A stretch of 62,131 nt of DNA from Bacteroides timonensis (GTDB lineage Bacteria; Bacteroidota; Bacteroidia; Bacteroidales; Bacteroidaceae), in the NCBI RefSeq assembly GCF_000513195.1, contig NZ_CBVI010000028.1, positions 1 through 62,131 on the forward strand, read 5' to 3'. Under the pieces are notes generated by a model, which worked only from the letters and a program-made list of their open reading frames with translations, did not search any database and was not told the origin of the DNA. The translations under genes were made by a program, and so were the position numbers. Shown here in pieces: positions 9,063 to 17,637 of the stretch. How positions within the stretch are numbered: position 1 is the stretch's first letter; each line of letters begins with the position of its first letter.

Positions 9063-9353
9063 GTAGTCAACACAAGCGCGGTTCTCCTTTACATCAGCAA
9101 TCAACTTGCCTGCCGCCACATGCTCGGGATGAGTAGCATAGAATTTCACGTCGTCCAACGTATCAAACTCGCTGTAGAGGGCAATGCTCCAAGTTTCGCC
9201 AGGATTCATATTGAGTCCAACTTCTATCTTACGTATAACAGAGATTTTAGCTGGCAAAGCCTCGATAGCGGCCTTGAATTCTTTCATTGCTGTCAGCTTT
9301 TTGTCAGCCGGAGCTTCGTCTTTTAATTTAAATAATACAATGTGTTTGACCAT
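9045..9353 (-). CDS. Dabb-family (stress-responsive A/B barrel) protein
   Basis: A 102-residue protein matching the dimeric alpha/beta barrel family: MVKHIVLFKLK opening, a central strand with EVGLNMNPGETWSIALYSEF, and the TLDDVKFYATHPEHV helix typical of Dabb proteins. The family is cytoplasmic, with varied or unknown functions. The last codons and stop fall inside the heptamer tract at 9000-9062, so the C-terminus may vary between strains. It is divergent from udk, and the promoters of the two genes lie close together. Confidence 0.85.
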   Translation of the reverse strand: MVKHIVLFKLKDEAPADKKLTAMKEFKAAIEALPAKISVIRKIEVGLNMNPGETWSIALYSEFDTLDDVKFYATHPEHVAAGKLIADVKENRACVDYETIDN

Positions 9354-9356
9354 AAC

Positions 9357-9388
9357 TTTGCTATTTTAATGATTTATCTATATATTTG
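9357..9388 (+). promoter_or_regulatory. Promoter of udk
   Basis: A -33 TTTG (9357-9360), a 20-bp spacer and a -7 TATATTTG (9381-9388), a full consensus match. The leader is about 60 nt before the ATG at 9454. Confidence 0.7.
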
Positions 9389-9414
9389 TCAACCGAAGCG
9401 ATTAATATTAACCG

Positions 9415-9422
9415 CAAAAATA
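9415..9422 (-). promoter_or_regulatory. -7 element for Dabb-family gene
   Basis: TATTTTTG on the minus strand, about 60 bp upstream of the ATG at 9353. It overlaps the transcribed leader of the divergent udk promoter. Confidence 0.5.
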
Positions 9423-9453
9423 CTCGTTTTGTTTTAAATATACACTTAAACGG

Positions 9454-10059
9454 ATGTTAATAATAGGAATTGCAGGCGGAACTGGCTCGGGAAAAACCAC
9501 CGTCGTACGTAAAATCATTGAAAGCCTGCCGGCAGGCGAAGTGGTACTGTTACCGCAAGACTCTTACTATAAGGACAGTAGCCATGTACCTGTAGAAGAA
9601 CGACAGAACATCAACTTTGACCACCCGGATGCTTTCGATTGGAGTCTTTTATCTAAACACGTAGCCATGCTGCGTGAAGGAAAAAGCATTGAACAACCCA
9701 CCTACTCGTATCTTACCTGCACACGAGAACCCGAGACGATTCATATCGAGCCACGGGAAGTAGTGATCATTGAAGGGATTCTTGCCCTGTGCGACAAGAA
9801 ACTGCGCAGCATGATGGACCTCAAAATCTTTGTGGATGCTGATCCGGACGAACGTCTGATTCGTGTTATACAACGGGACGTAGTGGAGCGCGGACGTACA
9901 GCAGAAGCTGTTATGGAGCGGTATACCCGTATCTTGAAGCCTATGCATCTGCAATTCATCGAACCATGCAAACGATATGCGGACCTGATCATACCCGAAG
10001 GGGGAAACAATCAGGTGGCAATCGATATTCTGACGATGTATATAAAGAAGCATCTCTGA
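9454..10059 (+). CDS. udk: Uridine kinase
   Basis: A 201-residue cytoplasmic P-loop kinase of the pyrimidine salvage pathway that phosphorylates uridine or cytidine using a nucleoside triphosphate. The Walker A motif GGTGSGKTT is at residues 7-15. The family signatures LPQDSYYKD, NFDHPDAFDW and the RRD-like segment VIQRDVVERGR are present. Length is close to the usual 205-210. A transglycosylase gene follows after 28 bp and is probably in the same transcript. Confidence 0.95.
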   Translation: MLIIGIAGGTGSGKTTVVRKIIESLPAGEVVLLPQDSYYKDSSHVPVEERQNINFDHPDAFDWSLLSKHVAMLREGKSIEQPTYSYLTCTREPETIHIEPREVVIIEGILALCDKKLRSMMDLKIFVDADPDERLIRVIQRDVVERGRTAEAVMERYTRILKPMHLQFIEPCKRYADLIIPEGGNNQVAIDILTMYIKKHL

Positions 10060-10087
10060 GAATTAAAAATTGAAAATGAAAAATTAA

Positions 10088-11479
10088 ATGAAAGCAACCG
10101 CTAATCTTTTCCTGATTGCTTTGCTATGTCTGTGCTGCCTATGGGGGTGCGGAAATAAACGGCATGGTTCCATGCCCGATGAAGCTGTGGGCGATTTGCA
10201 ACAGATAAAAGATAGCGGTGAACTCGTTGTACTGACGCTATACAGTTCTACTTCTTATTTCAACTATCGTGGTCAGGAAATGGGGTTCCAGTATGAGTTG
10301 AGTGAACAGTTTGCCAAAAGTCTCGGGGTAAAACTGCGCGTTGTGGTGGCAAGGAATGTACAGGGACTTATAAAAAAGTTACTGGCAGGAGAAGGAGACA
10401 TCATTGCCTACAATGTCCCCATCACGAAGGAATTTAAAGACAGTCTGATCTATTGCGGTGAAGAAGTCATCACACATCAGGTCATTGTACAACGTGCAGG
10501 CGGGAAAACAAAACCGCTGACGGATGTAACGGAACTGATAGGTAAGGATGTATATGTAAAGCCCGGGAAGTATTACGACCGCCTGGTAAATCTGGATAAA
10601 GAACTCGGTGGCGGCATCCATATCCACAAAGTGACTAATGACAGCATTTCAGTAGAGGACCTCATCACACAAGTATCCCAAGGAAAGATTCCTTATACGG
10701 TAGCCGATAATGACGTAGCCAGACTTAACACTACGTATTACCCCAACCTGAATATTAAATTATCCATCAGTTTCGACCAAAGGGCTTCCTGGGCGGTGCG
10801 CAAGGATAGTCCGGAACTGGCAGCCGCCGCTAATAAATGGCATGAAGAGAATATGACTTCTCCCGCCTACACTGCCAGTATGAAGAGATATTTTGAGATC
10901 AGCAAGGCAACTCCACACACTTCTATCCTTTCTCTTCGTGAGGGAAAAATCTCACACTTCGATGAATTGTTCAAAAAGTATGCTTCGGAAATAGACTGGG
11001 ACTGGCGGTTGCTTGCCTCTCTGGCCTATACAGAGTCCAACTTTGATACGACAGCCGTTTCATGGGCCGGAGCCAAAGGATTAATGCAGCTGATGCCTGC
11101 CACAGCACGTGCCATGGGAATCCCCGAAGGAAAAGAACAGAATCCGGAAGAGAGTGTGAAAGCTGCCATAAAATATATCAATGCTACCAGCAAGAGTTTC
11201 TCTTCAGTACCGGAAGAGGAGCGGCTCAACTTTGTACTTGCTTCCTACAATTCGGGTATCGGGCATGTGCTGGATGCAATGGCACTGGCTGAGAAATATG
11301 GAAAGAACAAGTATGTCTGGAAAGACAATGTAGAAAACTTCATCTTATTGAAAAGCAATGAAGAATACTTCACCGACCCTGTCTGCAAAAACGGATACTT
11401 CCGTGGAATAGAGACATATAACTTTGTAAGGGATATTATGGGAAGGTATGAGACGTATAAGAAGAAGATAAAGAAGTGA
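10088..11479 (+). CDS. MltF-like membrane-bound lytic transglycosylase
   Basis: A 463-residue lipoprotein (signal with lipobox LWGCG). Residues about 40-270 form an extracellular solute-binding family 3 domain, and residues about 290-450 form an SLT domain with the catalytic glutamate in YTESNFD followed by GAKGLMQLMPATA. This is the MltF architecture: a periplasmic enzyme cleaving peptidoglycan with 1,6-anhydro product formation, its binding domain sensing muropeptides or amino acids. It follows udk in an AT-rich 28-bp gap. Its stop codon overlaps a hairpin shared with metH. Confidence 0.9.
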   Translation: MKATANLFLIALLCLCCLWGCGNKRHGSMPDEAVGDLQQIKDSGELVVLTLYSSTSYFNYRGQEMGFQYELSEQFAKSLGVKLRVVVARNVQGLIKKLLAGEGDIIAYNVPITKEFKDSLIYCGEEVITHQVIVQRAGGKTKPLTDVTELIGKDVYVKPGKYYDRLVNLDKELGGGIHIHKVTNDSISVEDLITQVSQGKIPYTVADNDVARLNTTYYPNLNIKLSISFDQRASWAVRKDSPELAAAANKWHEENMTSPAYTASMKRYFEISKATPHTSILSLREGKISHFDELFKKYASEIDWDWRLLASLAYTESNFDTTAVSWAGAKGLMQLMPATARAMGIPEGKEQNPEESVKAAIKYINATSKSFSSVPEEERLNFVLASYNSGIGHVLDAMALAEKYGKNKYVWKDNVENFILLKSNEEYFTDPVCKNGYFRGIETYNFVRDIMGRYETYKKKIKK

Positions 11480-11506
11480 ATAAGCTAAAATAAATTTAGC
11501 TTATTC
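11478..11506. terminator. Hairpin at convergent gene ends
   Basis: The perfect 12-bp arms GAATAAGCTAAA (11478-11489) and TTTAGCTTATTC (11495-11506) include the stop codons of both the transglycosylase gene and metH. There is no long T-run, so strength is uncertain. Confidence 0.65.
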
Positions 11507-14235
11507 TTCTGCGCTTCCTCCAACGAAACTGTCTTCGGTGCTTGCGCAGCATTCTTTTCACGCAACTGCTGATATTCTGAACTTAATTTTTCTTTCAATT
11601 CCTCTCTGGCTTTCGGATTCATCAAGCGGGCGGCTACCATTGCATTCTGCGAAGCATCTTTCAGATGGACTACAGGAGCATGATAGACGGGAGCTATTTT
11701 CAATGCTGTATGCAGTCGGGAAGTAGTGGCGCCACCTATCAATAAAGGAATATCGGCACCTGCCTTTTCCAGTTCCATAGCCACGTGTACCATTTCTTCC
11801 AATGATGGGGTTATCAGACCACTGAGTCCAATCATATCCACCTTTTCTTCCAAGGCACGCTGAACAATCGTTTCGGCAGGTACCATCACACCAAGGTCTA
11901 TAATCTCATAACCATTGCAGGCCATGACCACAGAAACGATATTTTTGCCTATATCATGCACATCACCTTTCACCGTGGCAAGCAGGACTTTTCCGGCAGA
12001 GCTGGAGCCTTCTTGTTTTTCCGCTTCAATTACAGGCTGAAGGATGGCAACGGCTTTCTTCATGGTACGGGCTGTTTTCACCACCTGGGGCAAAAACATT
12101 TTTCCGGCGCCAAAGAGCTCACCTACATAGTTCATACCAAACATTAAAGGACCTTCGATGATATCCACTGCTTTCGGATAGAGCTTCAGGGCTTCTGCCA
12201 AGTCTTCCTCCAGATAGTCACCCATTCCTTTTGTCAAAGCATGTTTCAAACGTTCTTCCACACTTGTCCCATTACGCCATGAAAGAGGGGCAGCTTGTTT
12301 ATCAGCAGCATTGCCTTTCTGTTGTTCGGCAGCAGCTTTCTGTTGCTCAGCAGTTTCTATCAGGCGTTCGGCAGCATCGGGACGACGGTTTAAAACCACA
12401 TCCTCTATACGTTCCAGTATATCGGCAGGGATGTCGGTATAAAGTACAGCCGTAGCCGGATTTACGATCCCCATATCCATTCCTTCACGGATGGCATGAT
12501 AAAGGAACACCGCATGCATGGCTTCACGGATATAATTGTTGCCGCGGAAAGAGAATGAAAGGTTGCTAACGCCACCACTGACATGCGCACCCGGCAGATT
12601 CTTACGTATCCAACCGGTAGCCCGGATGAAGTCTACAGCATAATTATTATGTTCATCCATACCCGTAGCTACGGCAAGGACGTTAGGGTCAAAGATAATA
12701 TCATGAGGATTAAAGCCCACTTTCTCAACCAAAAGCTGATAAGCACGGGCACACACTTCAATCTTACGCTCGTATGTATCCGCCTGCCCTTTTTCATCAA
12801 AAGCCATTACTACGGTAGCCGCACCATATTGCCTGATCGTGCGGGCATGTTCCAGAAACTTTTCTTCTCCCTCTTTCAGAGAGATTGAATTCACGATGGA
12901 CTTTCCTTGCAGACATTTCAATCCGGCAACGATTACCTCCCATTTAGAGGAGTCAATCATTACAGGAACACGGGCAATCTCAGGCTCAGAAGCAATCAGA
13001 TTGAGAAAAGTAGTCATTTCAGCCTGTGCATCCAGCAGGCCGTCGTCCATATTTACATCCACCACCTGCGCCCCGTCTTCTACTTGCTGGCGGGCAATGC
13101 TGAGGGCTTCATCGTATTTCTTTTCATTAACCAGACGCAGGAACTTGCGGGAACCGGCCACATTGCAGCGTTCTCCCACATTGATAAAGTTCTTCTCAGG
13201 AGTCACTTCCAACAATTCCAGGCCGGAAAGCCAAAGACTTTCGGGTTTCGGAGCAGGAACATGGGGAGCAGCACCGGCTATCAGGGCAGGATATTCGGCG
13301 ATATATGCATCGGTCGTACCACAGCAACCGCCAATGATGTTTATCAGCCCTTCCTGAATATACTCTTTCACTTCATGCGCCATATCGGCAGGCGTCTGGT
13401 CATATTGCCCCAGGCTGTTGGGCAACCCCGCATTGGGATATGCACTGATATAATAAGGAGCACGGGCAGCAAGCTGTTCCAGAAAAGGTTTCAACTGGCG
13501 GGCTCCAAAGGAACAGTTCAAGCCTACCGAAAAGATATTGGCATGCTGAACCGAGGCAAGAAAAGCCTCCAAAGTCTGTCCCGACAGAGTACGTCCTCCT
13601 GTATCGGATACGGTAACGGACAGCATAACAGGAACTTGAACGCCTGTAGCCTCCATAGCCTTTTCCGCAGCAAAGATAGCTGCTTTGGCATTCAATGTAT
13701 CGAATATGGTTTCTATCAACAGAGCATCCACTCCACCTTCCAGCAAAGCTTCCATCTGTTCCCGATAGGCATCGGCAAGCTCATCGTAAGTCAGCGCACG
13801 CATAGCCGGATTATTCACATCGGGACTCATGGAGCAAGTCTTATTGGTAGGTCCGATAGAGCCGGCTACAAAACGTGGTTTATCAGGTGTGGAAAATTCA
13901 TCAGCTACTTCACGTGCCAGTTTAACGGCAGCCAGATTCATCTCACGTACATATTCCTGCACATGATAATCGGCCATACTGACACTGGTAGAACTAAACG
14001 TATTGGTTTCAATGATATCGGCACCTGCCATGAGATACTTACGGTGTATATCCTGTATCACATCAGGGCGCGTCAAGCAAAGCAGGTCATTGTTTCCTTT
14101 CATCTGACCGGGGATACCGGCAAAGCGTTCTCCCCTGAAGTCTTCCTCCGTCAAGTTGTACCGTTGTATCATGGTGCCCATAGCACCGTCTAAAATAAGG
14201 ATGCGCTCACGCACCAACTTTTCAATTGAAACCAT
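11485..14235 (-). CDS. metH: Cobalamin-dependent methionine synthase, no activation domain
   Basis: A 916-residue protein carrying three of the four MetH modules: the homocysteine-binding barrel (zinc cysteines in GLNCSFG and GGCCGT), the methyltetrahydrofolate (pterin-binding) barrel, then the cap and Rossmann-type B12 domain with the cobalt-binding histidine in DVHDIGKN. It transfers methyl groups from methyltetrahydrofolate to homocysteine. It ends soon after the B12 domain, whereas full-length MetH has about 1,200 residues and a C-terminal AdoMet-dependent reactivation domain, so reactivation must use another protein or route. The gene is 18 bp downstream of smpB. No cobalamin riboswitch is visible in front of it. 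Confidence 0.95.
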   Translation of the reverse strand: MVSIEKLVRERILILDGAMGTMIQRYNLTEEDFRGERFAGIPGQMKGNNDLLCLTRPDVIQDIHRKYLMAGADIIETNTFSSTSVSMADYHVQEYVREMNLAAVKLAREVADEFSTPDKPRFVAGSIGPTNKTCSMSPDVNNPAMRALTYDELADAYREQMEALLEGGVDALLIETIFDTLNAKAAIFAAEKAMEATGVQVPVMLSVTVSDTGGRTLSGQTLEAFLASVQHANIFSVGLNCSFGARQLKPFLEQLAARAPYYISAYPNAGLPNSLGQYDQTPADMAHEVKEYIQEGLINIIGGCCGTTDAYIAEYPALIAGAAPHVPAPKPESLWLSGLELLEVTPEKNFINVGERCNVAGSRKFLRLVNEKKYDEALSIARQQVEDGAQVVDVNMDDGLLDAQAEMTTFLNLIASEPEIARVPVMIDSSKWEVIVAGLKCLQGKSIVNSISLKEGEEKFLEHARTIRQYGAATVVMAFDEKGQADTYERKIEVCARAYQLLVEKVGFNPHDIIFDPNVLAVATGMDEHNNYAVDFIRATGWIRKNLPGAHVSGGVSNLSFSFRGNNYIREAMHAVFLYHAIREGMDMGIVNPATAVLYTDIPADILERIEDVVLNRRPDAAERLIETAEQQKAAAEQQKGNAADKQAAPLSWRNGTSVEERLKHALTKGMGDYLEEDLAEALKLYPKAVDIIEGPLMFGMNYVGELFGAGKMFLPQVVKTARTMKKAVAILQPVIEAEKQEGSSSAGKVLLATVKGDVHDIGKNIVSVVMACNGYEIIDLGVMVPAETIVQRALEEKVDMIGLSGLITPSLEEMVHVAMELEKAGADIPLLIGGATTSRLHTALKIAPVYHAPVVHLKDASQNAMVAARLMNPKAREELKEKLSSEYQQLREKNAAQAPKTVSLEEAQKNKLNLF

Positions 14236-14253
14236 TTGTATTCAGTGATATAA

Positions 14254-14706
14254 TCATCTCTTAAACATCCGCGCCATATCGCGTTTATCATCTTTCTCTT
14301 TCAACGCTTCGCGCTTGTCGTATTGCTTTTTACCTTTGGCAAGGGCCACCACCACTTTGGCAAGTCCTTTTTCACTGATAAACATACGAATGGGAACCAT
14401 TGTAAAACCGGGGTCTTTTGCTCCACGCGCCAGTTTATCAAGTTCTTTTTTGGTAAGTAAGAGTTTGCGCTCCCTGCGTGCCGAATGGTTATTGTACGAA
14501 CCGTAGAAGTATTCGGAAATATGCATATTCTTCACCCACAACTCGCCATTGGCAAAGTAACAGAAGGTATCCACAAGGCTTGCTTTGCCCATGCGGATCG
14601 ATTTAATTTCCGTACCCGTGAGCACAATACCCGCGGTATAAGTGTCTACCAATTCGTAATCGAATGTAGCGCGCTTATTTTTTATATTAACAGGAGCTTG
14701 TTTCAT
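14254..14706 (-). CDS. smpB: SsrA-binding protein SmpB
   Basis: A 150-residue tmRNA partner needed for trans-translation and rescue of stalled ribosomes. Family marks are clear: [10 protein letters not shown] near the start, [19 protein letters not shown], and the basic C-terminal tail starting [16 protein letters not shown], which enters the decoding site. It is 11 bp from the Yip1-family gene and 18 bp from metH. No ssrA gene is seen in the window. Confidence 0.96.
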   Translation of the reverse strand: MKQAPVNIKNKRATFDYELVDTYTAGIVLTGTEIKSIRMGKASLVDTFCYFANGELWVKNMHISEYFYGSYNNHSARRERKLLLTKKELDKLARGAKDPGFTMVPIRMFISEKGLAKVVVALAKGKKQYDKREALKEKDDKRDMARMFKR

Positions 14707-14717
14707 GATTTCAAACG

Positions 14718-15293
14718 TTAATTAAGCACCATCGTCAGCTTGTTGAATATAAACTGAATGAGCATAGGACAGGCAATCAGTAGGATGGAAGAAATGATTG
14801 TAAACCGTAACCGGTCTTTTTCTTCTACTTCCATCAACGTGGAAGCCCCCTCCCACACCACATACACAATATAGAACTGCAACAGCAATCCGATGATATT
14901 AAAGTCCGGCAATATGCCGATAATAATCCGGAGCAAGAAAAGAACAACCAGCGCATAGCCCGCAAACTGTTGCGTCAAGGGCATGTCACTGTCCATCATA
15001 AACATTTTAACGCGCATCGCATTTATGAGATACGCCGCCAGAAAGTACCCTCCAAAGAGGGATACTGCCACCGCGCAACATTGCGTCATGGCATATTGAA
15101 AACTCTCGGGACCGCCCCACCCCTTCGCCAGCAAAGAACCGATGAAGACGGACAATCCGCATAAACCAATCATAGGATAGACAAAAGCAGTAAATACTTT
15201 TCGCCTATCCTCATCCAAACGAATTTCCTCCCAGGCCTTGGCCGGAGAGGAAATCAGTAACATTGCTATATGGAATAATGCTTTGTAATCCAA
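14718..15293 (-). CDS. Yip1-family membrane protein
   Basis: A 191-residue protein with about five hydrophobic helices (near 33-55, 70-90, 108-128, 130-150 and 168-188). It opens with [13 protein letters not shown], the conserved start of bacterial Yip1-family inner-membrane proteins. The role is unknown. It lies 2 bp after a NigD-like lipoprotein gene and 11 bp before smpB, so it is very likely co-transcribed with both. Confidence 0.75.
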   Translation of the reverse strand: MDYKALFHIAMLLISSPAKAWEEIRLDEDRRKVFTAFVYPMIGLCGLSVFIGSLLAKGWGGPESFQYAMTQCCAVAVSLFGGYFLAAYLINAMRVKMFMMDSDMPLTQQFAGYALVVLFLLRIIIGILPDFNIIGLLLQFYIVYVVWEGASTLMEVEEKDRLRFTIISSILLIACPMLIQFIFNKLTMVLN

Positions 15294-15295
15294 TA

Positions 15296-16087
15296 TTATA
15301 AATTTGCTACTTTTGAATAATCAAGTTCATAAGTATATTCACGATAGCCTTCTGTTGAACCTTCAGTAATTTCAGGAGAATTTCCTGACTGTTCTTGAAC
15401 TATAATTTTAATAGTTTTCAATTTATTTGTACTTCCTCCATTAAATTCATTTACGAAGTCAGTGATTCTAAACGCTTTATTAATAATTCCAGAAACTGTT
15501 TCTTTTGCAGCATCCTCACTTGATTCATGACGCAAACGTAATACCATCGTATCTTCAGTATTATCTTCATCTTCCTTGTCATACACCAAATAGAACGAAT
15601 GTTTAAGGGCGTTTTCCCATGCTGACTTTTCCAAATAAAGCCCAATAGGCATAATCAACCAATTTTTACTATAAAAACCAGGGATATAATTAGAATTGGC
15701 AGATGTAGCAATCACAGATCTATTGTATGAAACATCTTCCATTACACTATAAGTCTTTTCATTCAATTTTTCAGCACCTATAACTGAAACTACAATTTTC
15801 TTGGTATTCTGATTAACTTCTTGTGTACTTGTATCATATTGTGCATTTAAAAAAACGATATCACCAGGATATGCGTTTTCGGATAATCCAGTTATTGTCA
15901 AAGAATTAGCTTCATATACAATATCACTACCTTCTACCTGAAATTGATATGGCAAAATACTTTTTAGAGTAATAATACCATATACAGGCTGAATAGTATT
16001 ATCATCACTGTTTATGCATGAAGATAAAGAAACACCCATTATTAAGGTAAGGGCAACCATCCAGATTTTAAATTTAGCCATTTTCAT
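15296..16087 (-). CDS. NigD-like lipoprotein
   Basis: A 263-residue lipoprotein starting MKMAKFKIW, with signal and lipobox SLSSC. The 16087 ATG is chosen because it follows the -7 element at 16111-16118; an ATG 6 bp downstream is equally possible. The N-terminal beta segment and the C-terminal region of about 130 residues resemble NigD-like proteins of Bacteroides, which are surface or periplasmic lipoproteins of unknown function first noted beside a bacteriocin-type locus. It is the probable first gene of a four-gene operon with yip1, smpB and metH. Confidence 0.65.
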   Translation of the reverse strand: MKMAKFKIWMVALTLIMGVSLSSCINSDDNTIQPVYGIITLKSILPYQFQVEGSDIVYEANSLTITGLSENAYPGDIVFLNAQYDTSTQEVNQNTKKIVVSVIGAEKLNEKTYSVMEDVSYNRSVIATSANSNYIPGFYSKNWLIMPIGLYLEKSAWENALKHSFYLVYDKEDEDNTEDTMVLRLRHESSEDAAKETVSGIINKAFRITDFVNEFNGGSTNKLKTIKIIVQEQSGNSPEITEGSTEGYREYTYELDYSKVANL

Positions 16088-16110
16088 TGTTCTATAAATA
16101 TTAGAGTTTG

Positions 16111-16118
16111 CAAATTTA
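16111..16118 (-). promoter_or_regulatory. -7 element for nigD-like/smpB/metH operon
   Basis: TAAATTTG on the minus strand, 23 bp upstream of the ATG at 16087. No good -33 motif is visible. Confidence 0.5.
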
Positions 16119-16305
16119 GATAAAAGAATCGAGTAACACCGCACTCTCCTCGTTTTTTCATTGTTTTTAAGAGTAAATGAAATATTAATCTAAATACTGC
16201 AAACCCTAATATCTATTTAACGCTAATTAACCATTAATCAATAACCCTTGTTTCAACTAACTCATCAGTATCCATTACATATAAATTATAGTACAGATAA
16301 GTAGT

Positions 16306-16360
16306 GTCTTACCCTATATTTGGTTGACAACTATTAGTATCAATAAATATAGGGTAAGAC
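16306..16360. repeat. Perfect 16-bp inverted repeat
   Basis: The arms GTCTTACCCTATATTT (16306-16321) and AAATATAGGGTAAGAC (16345-16360) are separated by 23 bp. The loop itself contains the short dyad TTGA/TCAA. It is far from either neighbouring gene's end and has no T-run, so it is more like a transposon-end relic, miniature element or protein site than a terminator. Confidence 0.8.
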
Positions 16361-16615
16361 AAAATGCCATGTTACAGCAAGAAAGAAGCGGTAGTGCGAG
16401 TGTCGGGATTATTATCATTTTGACAAATTGTATTTTTAATTGGTCGAGAATCGTCTGTTTCTACCCGGACACCTACAAGGACGGAAATACGCAAACAAAA
16501 ACGAGCAAATAGCACTATGATAGGTAGTTATCGAAATGATTACATTTCTTTTAGAACGAAAACAATTCTCAAAAGTACATTTATAAGTAAAAATCATGAT
16601 GCAGATAAGTCCGTT

Positions 16616-16725
16616 ACCCGTAAGTAGTAACCCTTTTACCCGTAAGTAGTAACCATATCACCTGTAAGTAGTAATGATATCACCCGTAAGTAGTAACCCT
16701 TTTCTGCATAAGCAGCTTTCAAACA
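16616..16725. repeat. 22-bp-period array B
   Basis: Units start at 16616, 16638, 16660 and 16682 with the core ACCCGTAAGTAGTAACC (units 1 and 4 identical over the full 22 bp). A fifth, degraded unit at 16704 keeps TAAG in the same phase. The array lies in a gene-free stretch of about 1 kb (16088-17125). Apart from this array, the inverted repeat at 16306 and the LacI fragment at 16935, I see nothing coding there. Confidence 0.88.
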
Positions 16726-16934
16726 TGCAAGAATATGCGCCAACAACACATATTCATTCCTTATTTATTCACCGCACACTCCAAAATGAAGATTTACAAA
16801 TTAACGCATGTTACGGAAAATAGTCATTTGCTATCACTTCAAAGCCCCAAAGAGCCTGTTTGCTATCATTTAAACAAACCACCAAAAGCACAAAGCCATC
16901 GAATATGCCCGAAACATGTTTCGCAAGCAACGTT

Positions 16935-17108
16935 TTATTGCCACCTGATCTTTTCATCCAGTGTAATTGTCTTATTCCCACTTCCAGGATTATTAATCAT
17001 TTCCAGAATCAGTTCTGCCGCCCCTTCCCCCATCTCGATAAGCGGCAGGTCAGCACGAAGAGTCTGATAGGCTTCGATGCAGTCTGGCAGTATGCCGCTG
17101 ACAGGGTT
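16935..17108 (-). pseudogene. C-terminal fragment of LacI-family regulator
   Basis: A 57-codon minus-strand frame ending at 16935-16937 reads GILPDCIEAYQTLRADLPLI, then EMGEGAAELILEMIN, then ITLDEKIRW. This matches the last segment of LacI/GalR-type effector-binding domains (the MG..A...L..I pattern). A stop lies directly upstream at 17109-17111, and there is no DNA-binding domain. It lies just after the end of the DMP19-like gene, suggesting an insertion or deletion that destroyed a regulator. Confidence 0.65.
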
Positions 17109-17125
17109 TCAGAAAAACTCTCTTG

Positions 17126-17623
17126 TCAGACGATTTTAGCAAACAGTTCCAGATGTTCATCTACATAACTGGCTACCATAGCTGTGATTCCTTCCTCTTT
17201 TTCCAAAAATTCTTCTTCCAGTTCATCAAAAGCTTCATATTGCTCGTACATAGCCATGAATTCATCATCTGTACGTTCCCGCTCCAGATCTTCACGATGG
17301 GCATCATAAATCTTTTTAGCTCTATATACCAGTTTGCCGAAATCTTCTGCTCCCCACAGACGCATCACTTTAGCAAACGGATTAGCAAAAATATAACCAC
17401 CATACCCATTCTGTATCAATTGGCAGAAGCCGCCATCCATTACTTCATCACGAAATATCTGGTATGCAAGTAAAGTGTGCTGCTCACCTGTCAGTAATGG
17501 CATGGATTCAGCGGTTAGTTCACCACCTATCAGTTCTTTATATCTGTCGGTAAATACCTGAATAAAAGTATCCATTCCCTCGCCTGCTGCTTTGCGCAAG
17601 GCGGCATCAGTAATTTCTATCAT
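17126..17623 (-). CDS. DMP19/DUF4375-family protein
   Basis: A 165-residue soluble, strongly acidic protein. The central segment EVMDGGFCQLIQNGYGGYI followed by a large helix (AKKIYDAHREDLE) matches the DMP19-like/DUF4375 domain. The Neisseria founder DMP19 is a DNA-mimic protein that binds a transcription factor or nucleoid protein, but most members have no assigned role. It starts 14 bp after the stop of the AlbA-type ATPase gene, so the two are probably one transcript. Confidence 0.75.
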   Translation of the reverse strand: MIEITDAALRKAAGEGMDTFIQVFTDRYKELIGGELTAESMPLLTGEQHTLLAYQIFRDEVMDGGFCQLIQNGYGGYIFANPFAKVMRLWGAEDFGKLVYRAKKIYDAHREDLERERTDDEFMAMYEQYEAFDELEEEFLEKEEGITAMVASYVDEHLELFAKIV

Positions 17624-17637
17624 AATCTTCTTATATG

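Noticed and set aside
14236..14253. Cobalamin riboswitch before metH
   Set aside because: The gap to smpB is 18 bp, far too short, and metH lies inside an operon.
16306..16360. Invertible promoter
   Set aside because: Only 23 bp lie between the arms and no promoter fits inside.
16324..16512. A 62-codon plus-strand frame after the inverted repeat
   Set aside because: Begins inside the inverted-repeat loop, has no family resemblance and no promoter or ribosome-binding signal.
16616..16725. CRISPR array
   Set aside because: The 22-bp period leaves no room for repeat plus spacer, and no cas genes are present.
16851..16861. AGAGCCTGTTT, the reverse complement of the sequence after the transposase remnant at 201-211
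   Set aside because: An 11-bp match alone; no transposase sequence lies beside it.
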